DNA of 64,000 nt, from positions 353,570 through 417,569 of the forward strand of contig MU006089.1 in the NCBI GenBank assembly GCA_010093705.1. The letters are read 5' to 3'. The stretch comes from Patellaria atrata CBS 101060. Lineage: Eukaryota; Ascomycota; Dothideomycetes; Patellariales; Patellariaceae. How positions within the stretch are numbered: the stretch's first letter is position 1; each line of letters begins with the position of its first letter. Of the stretch, positions 21,102-33,258 are shown piece by piece. The notes under the pieces are model-generated. The model saw only the letters and a program-made list of their open reading frames with translations, was not told where the DNA came from and did not search any database. The translations under genes and the position numbers were made by a program.

Positions 21102-22561
21102 GACTGAATGTGTTAATCAGTTGAGGAATTTACAACAGTGACAGTTCAATTGTAGGTTTGTCTGAGTTAATTGACAATTGAAGTATCAAGGTCTCGAATT
21201 TGAAAAAAGAGATCGGATGGAAACTTCTCCGCAATATACTTCTAGTTTCAGTGGGGTACATCATCTTCGCCTGACGTAACTTGCGGGAAGGTACAGTCAG
21301 TGCCTGCCATTATGCCCATAGTTGCTTCTCTTTCTGTAATAATGAATAAGTAAGGAAGGTATGTCCATGGCTCATTCTCAATCGAGCAGTACGGAGTTAA
21401 TAAAAGGTAGCAACTCATCAGGTTGCTGGCTGTTGCACGGTCTTTCAGCAGAAATCACATCACTTTATGAAGGTAAAACCATCTAATGTACCTGACAAAG
21501 TTTTAGCTACAAAGGTAGCATCTCATCTGCATCTCGCGGAATGTATTGATCGTCCTGATGTCATCGTCACGTGTCGTTTGTAAACTTCGGCTTTGCCTCG
21601 GATCGGAAGAAACCCCTGACTCCCACGACTCCTCACCATGACAACCACCAACGTACCTTCATCATAACATAAAATATTAGGATTCCTAGGAATCAGCTCC
21701 AACACGACGATAATCCCCACGATGTATGAATGGAAGCTCACAAAAGTGCATTCAAGATACCGCGGGCATGTAGCAAATGTAGGACCACAACTGTGCCTCC
21801 AACCTGGATGAAGAAGTTATCCACATGTTGCTCATTGTCATAACTGTGCATGAAGGTTGTCACCTAGACCTGGTTTCTATCAATATTGTACCATCAGTCT
21901 ATCCCGCTGCAGTCCTTGGTCACTCATTAATCACATCCACCATCGTGGGTGGACAACTACTGGTAGAGTATTAAGGTAATGTACAGTATGAGCCGATTTT
22001 GTTTGTTTTTTTGCTGCGTTCTACTGGGTCTTGTTCGTACCTTTTCCATTTTTCAAAGTAGTGGAGGAGACTGTGATAGCCATTGCAAAAAATCATCAGG
22101 TAAAGAGCTATCGAGATCTAAACTTGACTTCCCATCCGTGAGAGCATGTCAAGGGTTCGAAAATTGAAGGATCCACTCATTGCGAAGGAAGAGATATAGA
22201 CCGCCGTATACCTTTCGTGGTAGAAAATGTTGTTGGCCCCTCTACTGCGTCTCTTTGGTTGTTCCAGTTATTCGTATTCAAGATTTCATGGGGAAAACAC
22301 GGAAGTCTTATTCATAATTCAGATATTGATTGTCGTTACTCAAGTATCAGTTAAGATCTCAATATCCATAGGCTAGTGGTGGTTCAATATTCATATGCTG
22401 GTCGAAATTTCAATATCCGTAGGTTAGTTAAAATCCGAATCTGCTATATAATACGCTCGTTTCCAAAAAAAAAACCTTTCCTTTACCACTTTCAATTCAG
22501 CATCTTCACTTCAGCTTAGCATATTCACCATAATATCTCGTAAAACAAACTGTACTACAAC
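21102..22561. other. Intergenic with a short repeat array, no gene seen
   Basis: About 1.46 kb between divergent genes. It contains the 26-base array listed separately and a poly-A run near 22466, 90 bases before the next start. Confidence 0.6.
22359..22434. repeat. Three copies of a degenerate 25-26-base tandem repeat
   Basis: Units at 22359-22383, 22384-22409 and 22410-22434 each begin TCAATATYC and continue RTAKGYTRGT with drift. They lie about 130 bases upstream of the orphan gene starting at 22562. Confidence 0.7.
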
Positions 22562-23842
22562 ATGTTCCATCCTTCTACGACCCTTAATAGCAATTTTGAC
22601 AAATATATCAAAATGCCATTGCAAGGTCCACAACAAATCCGGTACCAGGGACAGCACTACGGTGGTCATCAACGAGGTTATCACCAAGGTCAACAACAGG
22701 GCCAGCAACAAGGCCAACAATCAGGCCAACACTCCTATGAGCAGCAACCCGGGCATTCAACACAGCACAATGTCAATCCCTATTACGGGGATGATGATGC
22801 TCCAGGTATTGGGCCCGACCCCGAACAGCGGAACACCACCCAAGCGGGTTTTCGCGAGCTTGGTTCTGCTTTAGGAGACAGTACAGAAGATTTCGGGTTG
22901 GACAACTCATTTGGAGACGGTACAGGTGATTCCAGATTGGGCAACTCATACAGCAAAGTCACGTACTGGGCGGGAAACGTAGAAGACGCCACACAGTCTC
23001 CGTACACCGCCCAGCCAATTCCGGAAGACCAAATACTGGACCTATCCTCGTCTGGAGCCTTTGAATTCCAAAACAACCCCGTACCGGATACCCAGGCTCA
23101 GCAGAGCTTCCCGGGCCCTTCGCAACCGCCCACTACACAAGCTCTACAAATGGGCGAGCTTGGGGTTTGGCTTTCTCAAAACTCCATCGCACAAGCCGTA
23201 CCAGCGTACAACCTCCCGGGCCCTTCGCAACCGCCCACCACACAAGCCGTACAAACGGACGATTTCGGAGTTTGGCTTTCTCAAACCCAAACCGCACAAA
23301 CCGCACAGACGTACAACCACCCGACTCCCGGAAGCGTCCCCACGACCTCTAATCCCACACAGTCGGGATTCTCACCCCTCACGGCCGCGCACTTCCCCGC
23401 CCCCTTCCAGGCTGCCTTCCCCGCTGGCTTCCCCGCTGCGGTCCCTCCCCCGGCTCCCGGGCCAGGCATGTACAGCACCCCGTACTCGAACTGCTACTAC
23501 CTGCACACCGGCGGGCGCACCATGCTGAACATTCCGGGCAACTACCAGCTCGTGCACCTCGGTGGGGGTGTGTTGGGCCTGAAACTGGTACCGCCTCCGA
23601 GCGAACCGCCGGTACCACCACAGCAACAGCAGCAGCAGCAGGTACAAGGGCCGCAGAAGGAGAGGAGCCCGACGCCCGATTTCGGCGTCGAGTATACGGC
23701 GGGTAAGTATGTACCTAGCCCGTATGTTCTTAAGGGGAATAGACTTGTTAAGAGGTCGGATGCGGAGAAAGAGGATGCGAAGGAAGAGGATGAGGAGGAT
23801 GAGGATGAGGAGGGAGAGGACACGGAGGAAGAGGATGCTTAG
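22562..23842 (+). CDS. Orphan Gln/Gly/Pro-rich low-complexity protein
   Basis: Intronless ORF of 426 residues starting at an ATG. No known domain was recognised. Residues 33-70 are Gln/Gly/His-rich (GHQRGYHQGQQQGQQQGQ), of prion-like composition. Residues 184-218 and 219-253 are a tandem 35-residue duplication (GPSQPPTTQA...GVWLSQ), encoded by a 105-base repeat at 23111-23320. A more ordered part near 300-345 reads YSNCYYLHTGGRTMLNIPGNYQLVHLGGGVLGLKLVPPP. A poly-Gln run is at about 356-362, and the C-terminus is strongly acidic (EEDEEDEDEEGEDTEEEDA). The uninterrupted frame across 1.28 kb and the GC-rich third positions in the middle argue that it is coding. It is flanked on both sides by degenerate tandem repeats. 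Function unknown. Confidence 0.7.
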   Translation: MFHPSTTLNSNFDKYIKMPLQGPQQIRYQGQHYGGHQRGYHQGQQQGQQQGQQSGQHSYEQQPGHSTQHNVNPYYGDDDAPGIGPDPEQRNTTQAGFRELGSALGDSTEDFGLDNSFGDGTGDSRLGNSYSKVTYWAGNVEDATQSPYTAQPIPEDQILDLSSSGAFEFQNNPVPDTQAQQSFPGPSQPPTTQALQMGELGVWLSQNSIAQAVPAYNLPGPSQPPTTQAVQTDDFGVWLSQTQTAQTAQTYNHPTPGSVPTTSNPTQSGFSPLTAAHFPAPFQAAFPAGFPAAVPPPAPGPGMYSTPYSNCYYLHTGGRTMLNIPGNYQLVHLGGGVLGLKLVPPPSEPPVPPQQQQQQQVQGPQKERSPTPDFGVEYTAGKYVPSPYVLKGNRLVKRSDAEKEDAKEEDEEDEDEEGEDTEEEDA

Positions 23843-24290
23843 ATTTTGGGTTTCGTTGGTTTGGATCAGTAGGTTGGGTTTGCGGTGTTTGGTGGGGTGG
23901 TTTTTTGTGGAAAGACGGGTGTTCTGGAAAGGCATATTGAGCTTCTATCTTCCTTAATCCAGATGGGTAGTTAGGTTTAGATTATTTCGTAGGATGTTTT
24001 GTTGGAAATACGGATATACAGGAAAGGCATACTTGATTTTGGGCTTCGTTACTGTGGATGGGTGGTTACGTTTACGTTGTTTGGTAGGGCTTTTGTTCAG
24101 GATATGAATGGATAGGAAAAGCTTACTTTGATTTTGGGTTTCATTACTATAGATGGGTAGTTAGGTTCATCTTGTTCGACTGGAATCTTTTTAGGAAAAC
24201 GAATTGTACTGGATAGGAAAAGCGTACTTGGCTTCTGGTTTCATATTTTACATCGGTATTCGGTTTTACGTTGTTTGGGTATACCGTTTG
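23843..24290. repeat. Degenerate ~96-base tandem repeat, about 4.5 copies
   Basis: Units at 23843-23941, 23942-24035, 24036-24130, 24131-24230 and a partial one from 24231. Each starts ATTTTGGGTTTCRTT or CTTCT-like, has GATGGGTRGTTAGGTT in the middle and ends GGAAARGCNTACTTG. The array begins directly after the stop codon of the orphan gene, so it probably lies in its 3' UTR. Confidence 0.85.
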
Positions 24291-24466
24291 TGTACTCTAC
24301 CACTCTCATCTCTATTAAAAACCCCCTAACCTATGGAAAGAGTATCCCATCGATATCATACAAATGCCCATAGTACATTTTTCCCCGTGCGCCCATAAAG
24401 CCCAAACCAAAGCCCCCTAAACCCATAATACACGAAAGAGATGACCCAGTTACCCGTCCACCCCAT

Positions 24467-26879
24467 CTACTCTTCATCCAAGATTTCCTCATCCGTCTCA
24501 TCCGCATCGACCTCAGCAAGCAAATCGCGATCGATATCATCCAACTCCTCATCCCCGCCCTCATAAGCCGCAATGCTGCTATCCCTAATCTGGGCACTAC
24601 TCCTCCTCCGCGGTCCCTCTCTCCCCCTCTCCAATTCTCCATCTCTCTTCTCAGCCTCCGCCTTCGCCTCTTCCTTTTCCGCCGGGGGAACCCACTCGAT
24701 CAGGATATGGTCACCACGTTTAGCCCTCACGGGAATCAATCCGCCATCCCTCTGAAACTTTTTACTGGCCCTCTTCAACGCCCGAGCGGTCGCGGCGCTC
24801 TCTTCGCCCCAGGAGTTCTCCTCCGCCGCACAGGGTACGAGACCCGCGAATCGGGTCAGAACGCCGAATCCATCGTCCATGCCGCCGGCGGTGTCTTCCT
24901 CGCTGTCGTATCCGTCGGGGAGGAGTTTGAGTCGCTTCCACGCCCTGCTGACCCTGCCTTCGCGCTCCCTTCGCCGTTTCTCTGCACGATATAGTTCGCG
25001 GATAGAGCGGTCTAGAATGAATCGTACACGCTCGGTCCGGTATCTTTCGACGGCAATCTGGTGTGCAGTGAGAGGTCTGGAGCGCTTGTGGCTAGGCTCG
25101 GCGCCGTTGAGGGGGAGGTAAAATCCGTGTGGGGCGTGGCTCAAGGTGCCTGCACCGGTGGCGGGAGAGGGTGCGTCGAGGTTCTCCAGTTTTGATTTTG
25201 CGGCATTAGTCTGCGCGGTACGGTCGCGACGCCAGTTACCGCGGCCCGGGCCTTTCTTCACGGATAAAGTTGCTTGGGCGGGAGTTCCGGACATATCTTC
25301 GTTCAGGAGCTGGTTTATACGCATGCCAGGGGAGCTTTTGGGAGGGTGGTTATTGTTGCCTGGCCCAATCGAGCCGGATGGACTGGCTGAACGCGTCCGG
25401 TCTGTGTCTGATGGGTACTCAAGCGCGATCTTACTGGTTGGTTGAAGTTTAATCTTTGTTCCGTTCCGAGGATGGCCTTGAGTACTTGAAGGAGCGGGAG
25501 ATTGATGGTCCCCAGTAGGTGTGTTGGTGCCGTCGTCAGAGTGCACAGAAAAGATTGGGTTGTTGTTATAGCTCTTCTTGGTGCCACGTTTTGGTCCCGT
25601 GACTACTGGCGCGGTGTCACTCGCTAGAATAGCTATAGAAGTGTAAGTGAAAGCTTTGTCACAGTGAAGAATGAATAGTCTGTAGTGACTTACCGACCCT
25701 CTCCTTTTGTTTTGCTTCACCAAAATCCTGCTCGTCCTTAGTATCAACATTCTCAAGTGCCTGTTGTGCTTCATTCAGATGTTCGAATGGAGGACATTTA
25801 ACGGGCACTCCTTTCCTCTCACTTCCGGGAGGGTACTGGCCTGGGCCAAACGGGTTGTTTAGTGCAGCCTCTTCTGAGAAATCACTTTCTAAGTACCACC
25901 ACATAAGCCACATGAAAGCTGTCGCACGACTCCTGCTGCTTAATGTAGGACGCATTACTAAATCGAAGAAGTCCCGTGGCGGGTGGAAGTGTATCTCTGA
26001 GATTTTGGGTGCATATTGGGCCAGTACGAATATTAAGTTGACCGGATTCGTGCGCGGTACCGGATGAGCCCGAATCTCTTCGATCGTACTTGGTTGTTCC
26101 GTATCTTCTGTCGCTCCTTTCAGGATAGATTTGAGCCGCGGTGCATCTTGAAGTTGCTTGTAAGCGTTTGGGTCTTGTTTGGCCTGGAGGCACGGTATAG
26201 AGTGGTATGTTCGAAGCTGTGCTCTCATCTCTGGAAAGACTATGAGGGAGTCAGTATGATCGTAAAATTACATACCGAAGACATTCTTACAGTTCAAAGT
26301 TGTATTCATTCTGCCCACGTTTACCAACAAACAAACCATAGCCATGTTGATAGCAGAAGCCCTCTCTGTAAGGAGCTTGTCTTTCAGGATTTTGCTGCAT
26401 TTACTGCTCTTCGCCATAGCGTCGAGGTATATATCTGCGAAGGTGTGTCCGTAGGTGCCATCCGATACCTTGTGAAATACAGGCGTAGTATCCTCAAACA
26501 CGTACCGCAAGAAGTCATACTGTATATCCTTTCTCCAGAGGGGAACGCCGTCATCCTTCTTCAAATGCCGTATCTTGTTTCCTGAATATACCGAAGATAC
26601 GCTACCATTAGCATTGCGGCGAACGGTAGTTGTGGTAGCAGTGTACATTGGCGTTTCCGCTTGACCTTTCACAGACGAAGCCTTCGAAGGGCCATCTTCC
26701 TGGCCATCTTCGATCTCATCGGCTGGAAGGGAGCTTGGAGCTGATTTTACGGGTGTAGCAGTATCTTGCGCGCGCACATCAGGCTCTGGTTCATTTGCAA
26801 GGACATGGCGTAGGCTCGTTCGCGGGTCCGGTTGTGCTTCCTCGAAACGTTGCTGTGCGGGAGTTCCTAAGGACGCCAT
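24467..26879 (-). CDS. ies1: INO80 chromatin remodelling complex subunit Ies1
   Basis: Exons 26879-26291, 26239-25694 and 25632-24467; introns of 51 and 61 bases; 766 residues. The first join gives VNVGRMNTTLNFFPEMRAQLRTYHSIP. The conserved core runs from about residue 105 (LKKDDGVPLWRKDIQYDFLRYVFED) through MAKSSKCSKILKDKL to about 330, with NPVNLIFVLAQYAPKISEIHF and a MWLMWWYLESDFSEEAALNNPFGPG block. This matches the fungal Ies1 domain. Ies1 is a fungus-specific subunit of the nuclear INO80 remodeller. The remaining half is Ser/Pro/Lys-rich, with a basic helical segment (RYRTERVRFILDRSIRELYRAEKRRRERE, about 545-575) that could bind DNA or nucleosomes, and an acidic end. Confidence 0.92.
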
Positions 26880-28143
26880 CTCACGCGTTTACGTCTGATA
26901 ATCGACGTTGGCGTGGATGGTAGAGGAAATTCAGGAAAGATTGGGGTTACAATCCTTTATTGTTGAGAAAATAGTCGTCCGTCCATAGTTGATTTGGTGT
27001 TTTTGGTAGCGGAAGTCCTAAAAGGAGCGATCCTTGATGTTATATTGGTCACTCCTCATACTGTCATTACCTTACGGCATTTCTTCGGTAAACGAAACGG
27101 TAATGGAAAGTCCGCTATCAGAACATTATGGGGCAAGGGGTTAAGGGGTATGCACAATGACGGTGGAAAGGTGTGTTTGAAAAGTCTTCAACTTTTCTTA
27201 TTAGACACTTGATCAATAAAAAGATTTCTCATGCAAGGAATACGCGTTGATTCTACTATCTACATTTTCCTAACGAATCACATCGAAGTGGACGAGGTGG
27301 TAGAGGTTGCGCTGAACTCCTTGATTATGTGCAATTACTTTGATCTATTATGGAGCTAGGGTGTATTGTGTTGAAGGGAGAGAGACACTTTTTTGGTGAC
27401 TCCCCTCATCTATATCATAAAACGTCGGCCATGGAGAAGACCAACCAAAAGCTCAGAGCTCCTCCCTTAGCCCTCAGCCTAAGCATGACGAATAACGCCC
27501 CTGCCGTGTGCGCGACGAAAACACTTTTGTTCTTGTATTTCCATCGCTAAACCTGATGCTGATGATAGCCCATGGTCTCCATCTAGAGACGCCACGAGCT
27601 TCCCGGACGGCTGAGATCGTTATGAACAGAAATGATGAGGAATCGCTTTTGTGCAAATGGTGAATGAAAAGACAATAAAAAAAGGGAATCGGAGATGCGA
27701 GATCTATTGACGCTGAAGGCCCCCCAAAGCAAAGGTAGAAAAGCAGAAGACGTGACATCGTAACTCGTATCTTTTCTTAACGTTTTGATCCTGATAGGGG
27801 CATTTTTGCCCTCAAGATCAGGCCCGCCACATGGCCGATGAGAACTGTGTCCATATCCCCGAACTGGCCGAAAATGCAAATCGAGTCCGAGAGCGGACGC
27901 AGGCATACGTAAGAAAATCAACGCTATCTATATGCTGATCGGGGGTATTGAAGCAAGTTTTGGACCTTCGTTGCGATCTGCCGAGTCCAGTACTGGAATG
28001 AAAGGGAAACTGTTGTAACCGGTGAAGAAAAGTGAAACCCATGACTTGAAATAAAGAAAGCCGTCCGTGGATACTTCAAGCCCGCACAAGCAAAGTGGGA
28101 GCTCGTAACCAAAGAGGCATATTGGAAGCATTTTTTGGTAGAT
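26880..28143. other. Intergenic, no gene seen
   Basis: About 1.26 kb between the start of ies1 and the end of ded1, both on the minus strand. It probably holds the ies1 promoter and the ded1 3' UTR. Short ORFs are not conserved-looking. Confidence 0.6.
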
Positions 28144-30246
<2,103 letters not shown>

Positions 30247-31265
30247 GTTGAGAGAAATTTTGATGGATTATCGTCTTCGTTTGTTGATGAAAGTAAACAG
30301 AGGGATCTGTGGAGTAAAACTGTAGATAGCGCAGAGCTGGTCGATGGCCTTCAAACGGGAATGAGTCAAATAGTAATTGACTGTCGAATCTAGACTGAAC
30401 TGATAGTAGAAAGTAGCAGAAACGCGCCTGAAACCGTTCGTGATAAGGGGAAGCGAGAACTCTAAAAAGATTCCTGTACTTCCAAAACGACCGATTAGAA
30501 GAGACGAAGCTACAAAAAAGCTTTTCACAAAAAGACAGAGGGAGATTTGAGGGGGATGATTATGGTTAAGAGGGGGTGTTGTGTTTAGAGAGAGGGAAGA
30601 GTGTGAGTCGGTGGCAGAAGGCAGATGGCCGCAAGACTTTTGTAGAAGACCGATTTTTTGCCAAGCTTTGAAATCTTTTTAGCGCACTTTCTAGAACTAA
30701 GCTTGAACTAACTTAGTCTACCTTATCCAACGGCCACCCACTTACGGAGGGGAGATGTTTAAAGCTGGTGAAGCAACTATTCGCCCTTGGTACCCCTTGT
30801 ACAGTACCAAAAGTCTACTCCCGCCTGAACTGATTTCACGTGTTTGTCGTTTGTATTTGGTCAGGTTCCTAAGCAAGACCTGAACAAACGAAAACTCTTT
30901 TTATTATGAAAAATGTATGCACTTGTTGTTTACTTTCGTCTCCGTTCAGCTAGATATCCCATGTTGCTCATCCTACTCGGCTAAGCACTGTGCTGTACTT
31001 GTACTTTACATGCATCGCTCGTTCAACCAAACACCGTCTCAGATATCTTTCTCCCCTTCTTCACCGCCGAGTTAGCGGACATTCAGACATCCGGCTTGTG
31101 TACAGAATACATGGCTTACCATGTTTCACCAATCACGCTAGGGAGTTAAGTAATCATCATTCATTATCGTCCATTTGTACAAAAGACACATAGCAAGTAG
31201 AAGACCACCTCAGGCAAAACAGTATTATTACCAAAGCTATCCTAAACTAGCATCAAATACGTTTA
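30247..31265. other. Intergenic, ded1 promoter and 5' UTR
   Basis: About 1 kb with no gene seen. The AG-rich DNA on the plus strand (TC-rich in the ded1 sense) at about 30530-30610 fits a strong fungal promoter with a pyrimidine tract. Confidence 0.5.
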
Positions 31266-31471
31266 TCAAGCCATGTTTTTTTCTCTCCAAGTAGGAGTTG
31301 CAGGGTTTGGTCTGCTCCGTACAAACAGAACGCAAACTAACACCATGACGCCTATAAGGAGAAGCTTCTGGAAGGAAGTTAGACCTCCATCTGCTTGCCT
31401 TGTCATCTTATGTGAATTGGATAATGTTGGTCTTGTATATTGGGTCGCGACCAGCTTTTCGCCAGCGGTTA
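31266..31471 (-). other. Possible alternative 3' exon of the cyclophilin gene encoding a membrane anchor
   Basis: Downstream of the cyclophilin stop an open frame ends with a clear hydrophobic helix (FQKLLLIGVMVLVCVLFV) and a short basic tail. A donor inside the last cyclophilin exon (GTATCC from 31610) and an acceptor CTCAG ending at 31472 would join it in phase, replacing the final GIHAEL by about 67 residues with that helix. This is seen as compatible splice sites and frame; use of the splice is inference. Confidence 0.4.
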
Positions 31472-31590
31472 CTGAGGTAACATCCAGATGGTCTCCTTCT
31501 ACGGCGGGAGATGCGTGTTCGAAAGTATCTTTAAGAGACACCCAACTATCAGCGGCCCAGATAACAAGATGGGGTAAAGCAGCACCGAGT

Positions 31591-32494
31591 TTAGAGCTCC
31601 GCATGGATACCTTCTTCTGGCACCTCCAGTTCACCACTCTTCGCGATTTTAACTGTCTTCGCGGGCTTGTCGCCGGGCCCCTTAGGCACGTTCTCAATCT
31701 TATCAACTACGTCGTAGCCTTCGAGAACTTCTCCAAAGACGACATGGCGGCCGTCGAGCCACGACGTGATGACGGTGGTAATGAAAAATTGGCTGCCGTT
31801 GGTGTCTTTTCCGGAGTTTGCCATGCCTATAGATGTCAGCGAAAGTGGATTCTAACGTGAAATGTGTGGCAAGTTTGCATACTGAGAAGGCCCTTCTTGC
31901 TATGCTTCAGCTTGAAGTTCTCATCGGGGAACTTTTGACCGTAGATGGATTTCCCGCCGGTGCCTATATAATATATGAGCATTCCATTTGCATTGTATGA
32001 AGTTGTCCATGCATCCGTACCATCCCCGTTAGTGAAGTCACCACCCTGAATCATGAATTGCTTGATAACACGGTGAAATGTAGAGCCTTCATAGCCGAAT
32101 CCCTTCTCGCCAGTAGCCAATGCTCTTGAATGGAAGTCAGATTTAGTGATGCATATCCGACGGTGATATCATACCTGAAGTTTTCTGCAGTCTAGTGAAG
32201 TATAAGCGCATGATAAAGCAAAGAAGCAGGTTATGAAGAGAGGTGTACCTTTGGGACTGTTTTGCCATATAAACCCATCACAATTCTACCAAGATCCTCA
32301 TCACCATGCTTGATGTCGAAGTATACCTATGGTAAGAGAATTTTGTAAGTTTGTATATTTTGAAAGACTTGACTCGCTATTACCTTGTGGGTGATTTTGG
32401 GTCCCTTTACAGCTTCTGACGCCTGCGCGAAGTATACAAAGGTGAAGGAAATGATGACAAGTAGAGAGATAACGATCCGCTGAAGAGACGCCAT
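31591..32494 (-). CDS. cypB: ER cyclophilin B, peptidyl-prolyl cis-trans isomerase
   Basis: Six exons: 32494-32384, 32326-32249, 32191-32175 (17 bases), 32124-32021, 31963-31883, 31826-31591; 208 residues. [28 protein letters not shown] is a signal peptide. The catalytic domain reads [63 protein letters not shown], with the active-site Arg and Phe of FHRVI, then [34 protein letters not shown] and the [12 protein letters not shown] loop. It ends EGIHAEL, close to the HDEL ER-retrieval signal. The protein should speed proline isomerisation of secretory proteins in the ER. The ATG at 32494 was chosen because the longer frame begins with TTG. It diverges from the uS13m gene with only 230 bases between starts. 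Confidence 0.93.
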
Positions 32495-32724
32495 TTTGTA
32501 TTGTTTGTGTAGCAAAATAAGGATGATTGAGTGCGACCAGAGGAAATGGGAGGATTTAAAACGGAGGGGGAAAGTCCATACATTCCACCTGGCTCCAAAG
32601 CCTCACCGCCTTTGGGGTTCCATAGCCACTTGCAGATCTCCTTCGATACTTTGACCACACAACGAACCGACTTAAAGTATCTAGCCATTGAAGCTGCAAT
32701 CGGTAATACTTTGGTTGAGATAAT
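32495..32724. promoter_or_regulatory. Compact divergent promoter, cypB and uS13m
   Basis: 230 bases between two start codons on opposite strands, so both genes must share it. No named motif recognised. Confidence 0.5.
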
Positions 32725-33258
32725 ATGGTAACTCCGCCCTTGAGATGAAAATTTCACCAATCTTATTGAAGTCATAGGTCTTTATATTAGGGTTCAACTT
32801 CCCGGAGCAAAAGCTCGTCAAAGTACGCACCTCCGGAACCATATCCGTATAGGAAGAATCATTTTGCGGGCATTGTCTAATACAACACAGAAAGCTCTTG
32901 AGGGTTTCTATGGCATAGGACCAAATGTTGCACGGCGCATAATGGCGCGCTTTTATATCCACGATACCGCGAAAATTGCAGAACTCTCGGACAAACAGGT
33001 TTTGGACCTGAACAGCGAACTATCCAACATGACGCTCGAGAACGATCTAAAAAGACGTCTAAGGGAAAATATCACCCGCTTGAGAGACATGGGAGCATAT
33101 CGGGGGAGAAGACACGCTATGGGTTTGCCGGTGAGAGGACAGAACACAAGGTCACAGGTATGGCTAAAAGAGGCATTCAGTTTTCCGAGAATCCAAATTA
33201 ATATACCTCATAGATCAACACAGCCAGGCGATTGAATAAGATAGAACGGAGGGGTTAA
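32725..33258 (+). CDS. sws2: Mitochondrial small-subunit ribosomal protein uS13m
   Basis: Four exons: 32725-32727 (the ATG alone), 32778-32822, 32891-33157, 33214-33258; introns of 50, 68 and 56 bases; 119 residues. The assembled protein reads MVFILGFNFPEQKLVKKALEGFYGIGPNVARRIMARFYIHD...QVLDLNSELS...[41 protein letters not shown]. This is the full uS13 fold with the helix-hairpin-helix near GIGPNVARRIMA and the conserved RGxRHxxGLPVRGQxT tail. It sits in the head of the mitoribosomal small subunit and contacts tRNA and large-subunit proteins. Length equals that of fungal Sws2-type proteins without a long extension. The start codon separated by an intron is unusual but gives the expected N-terminus. 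Confidence 0.93.
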
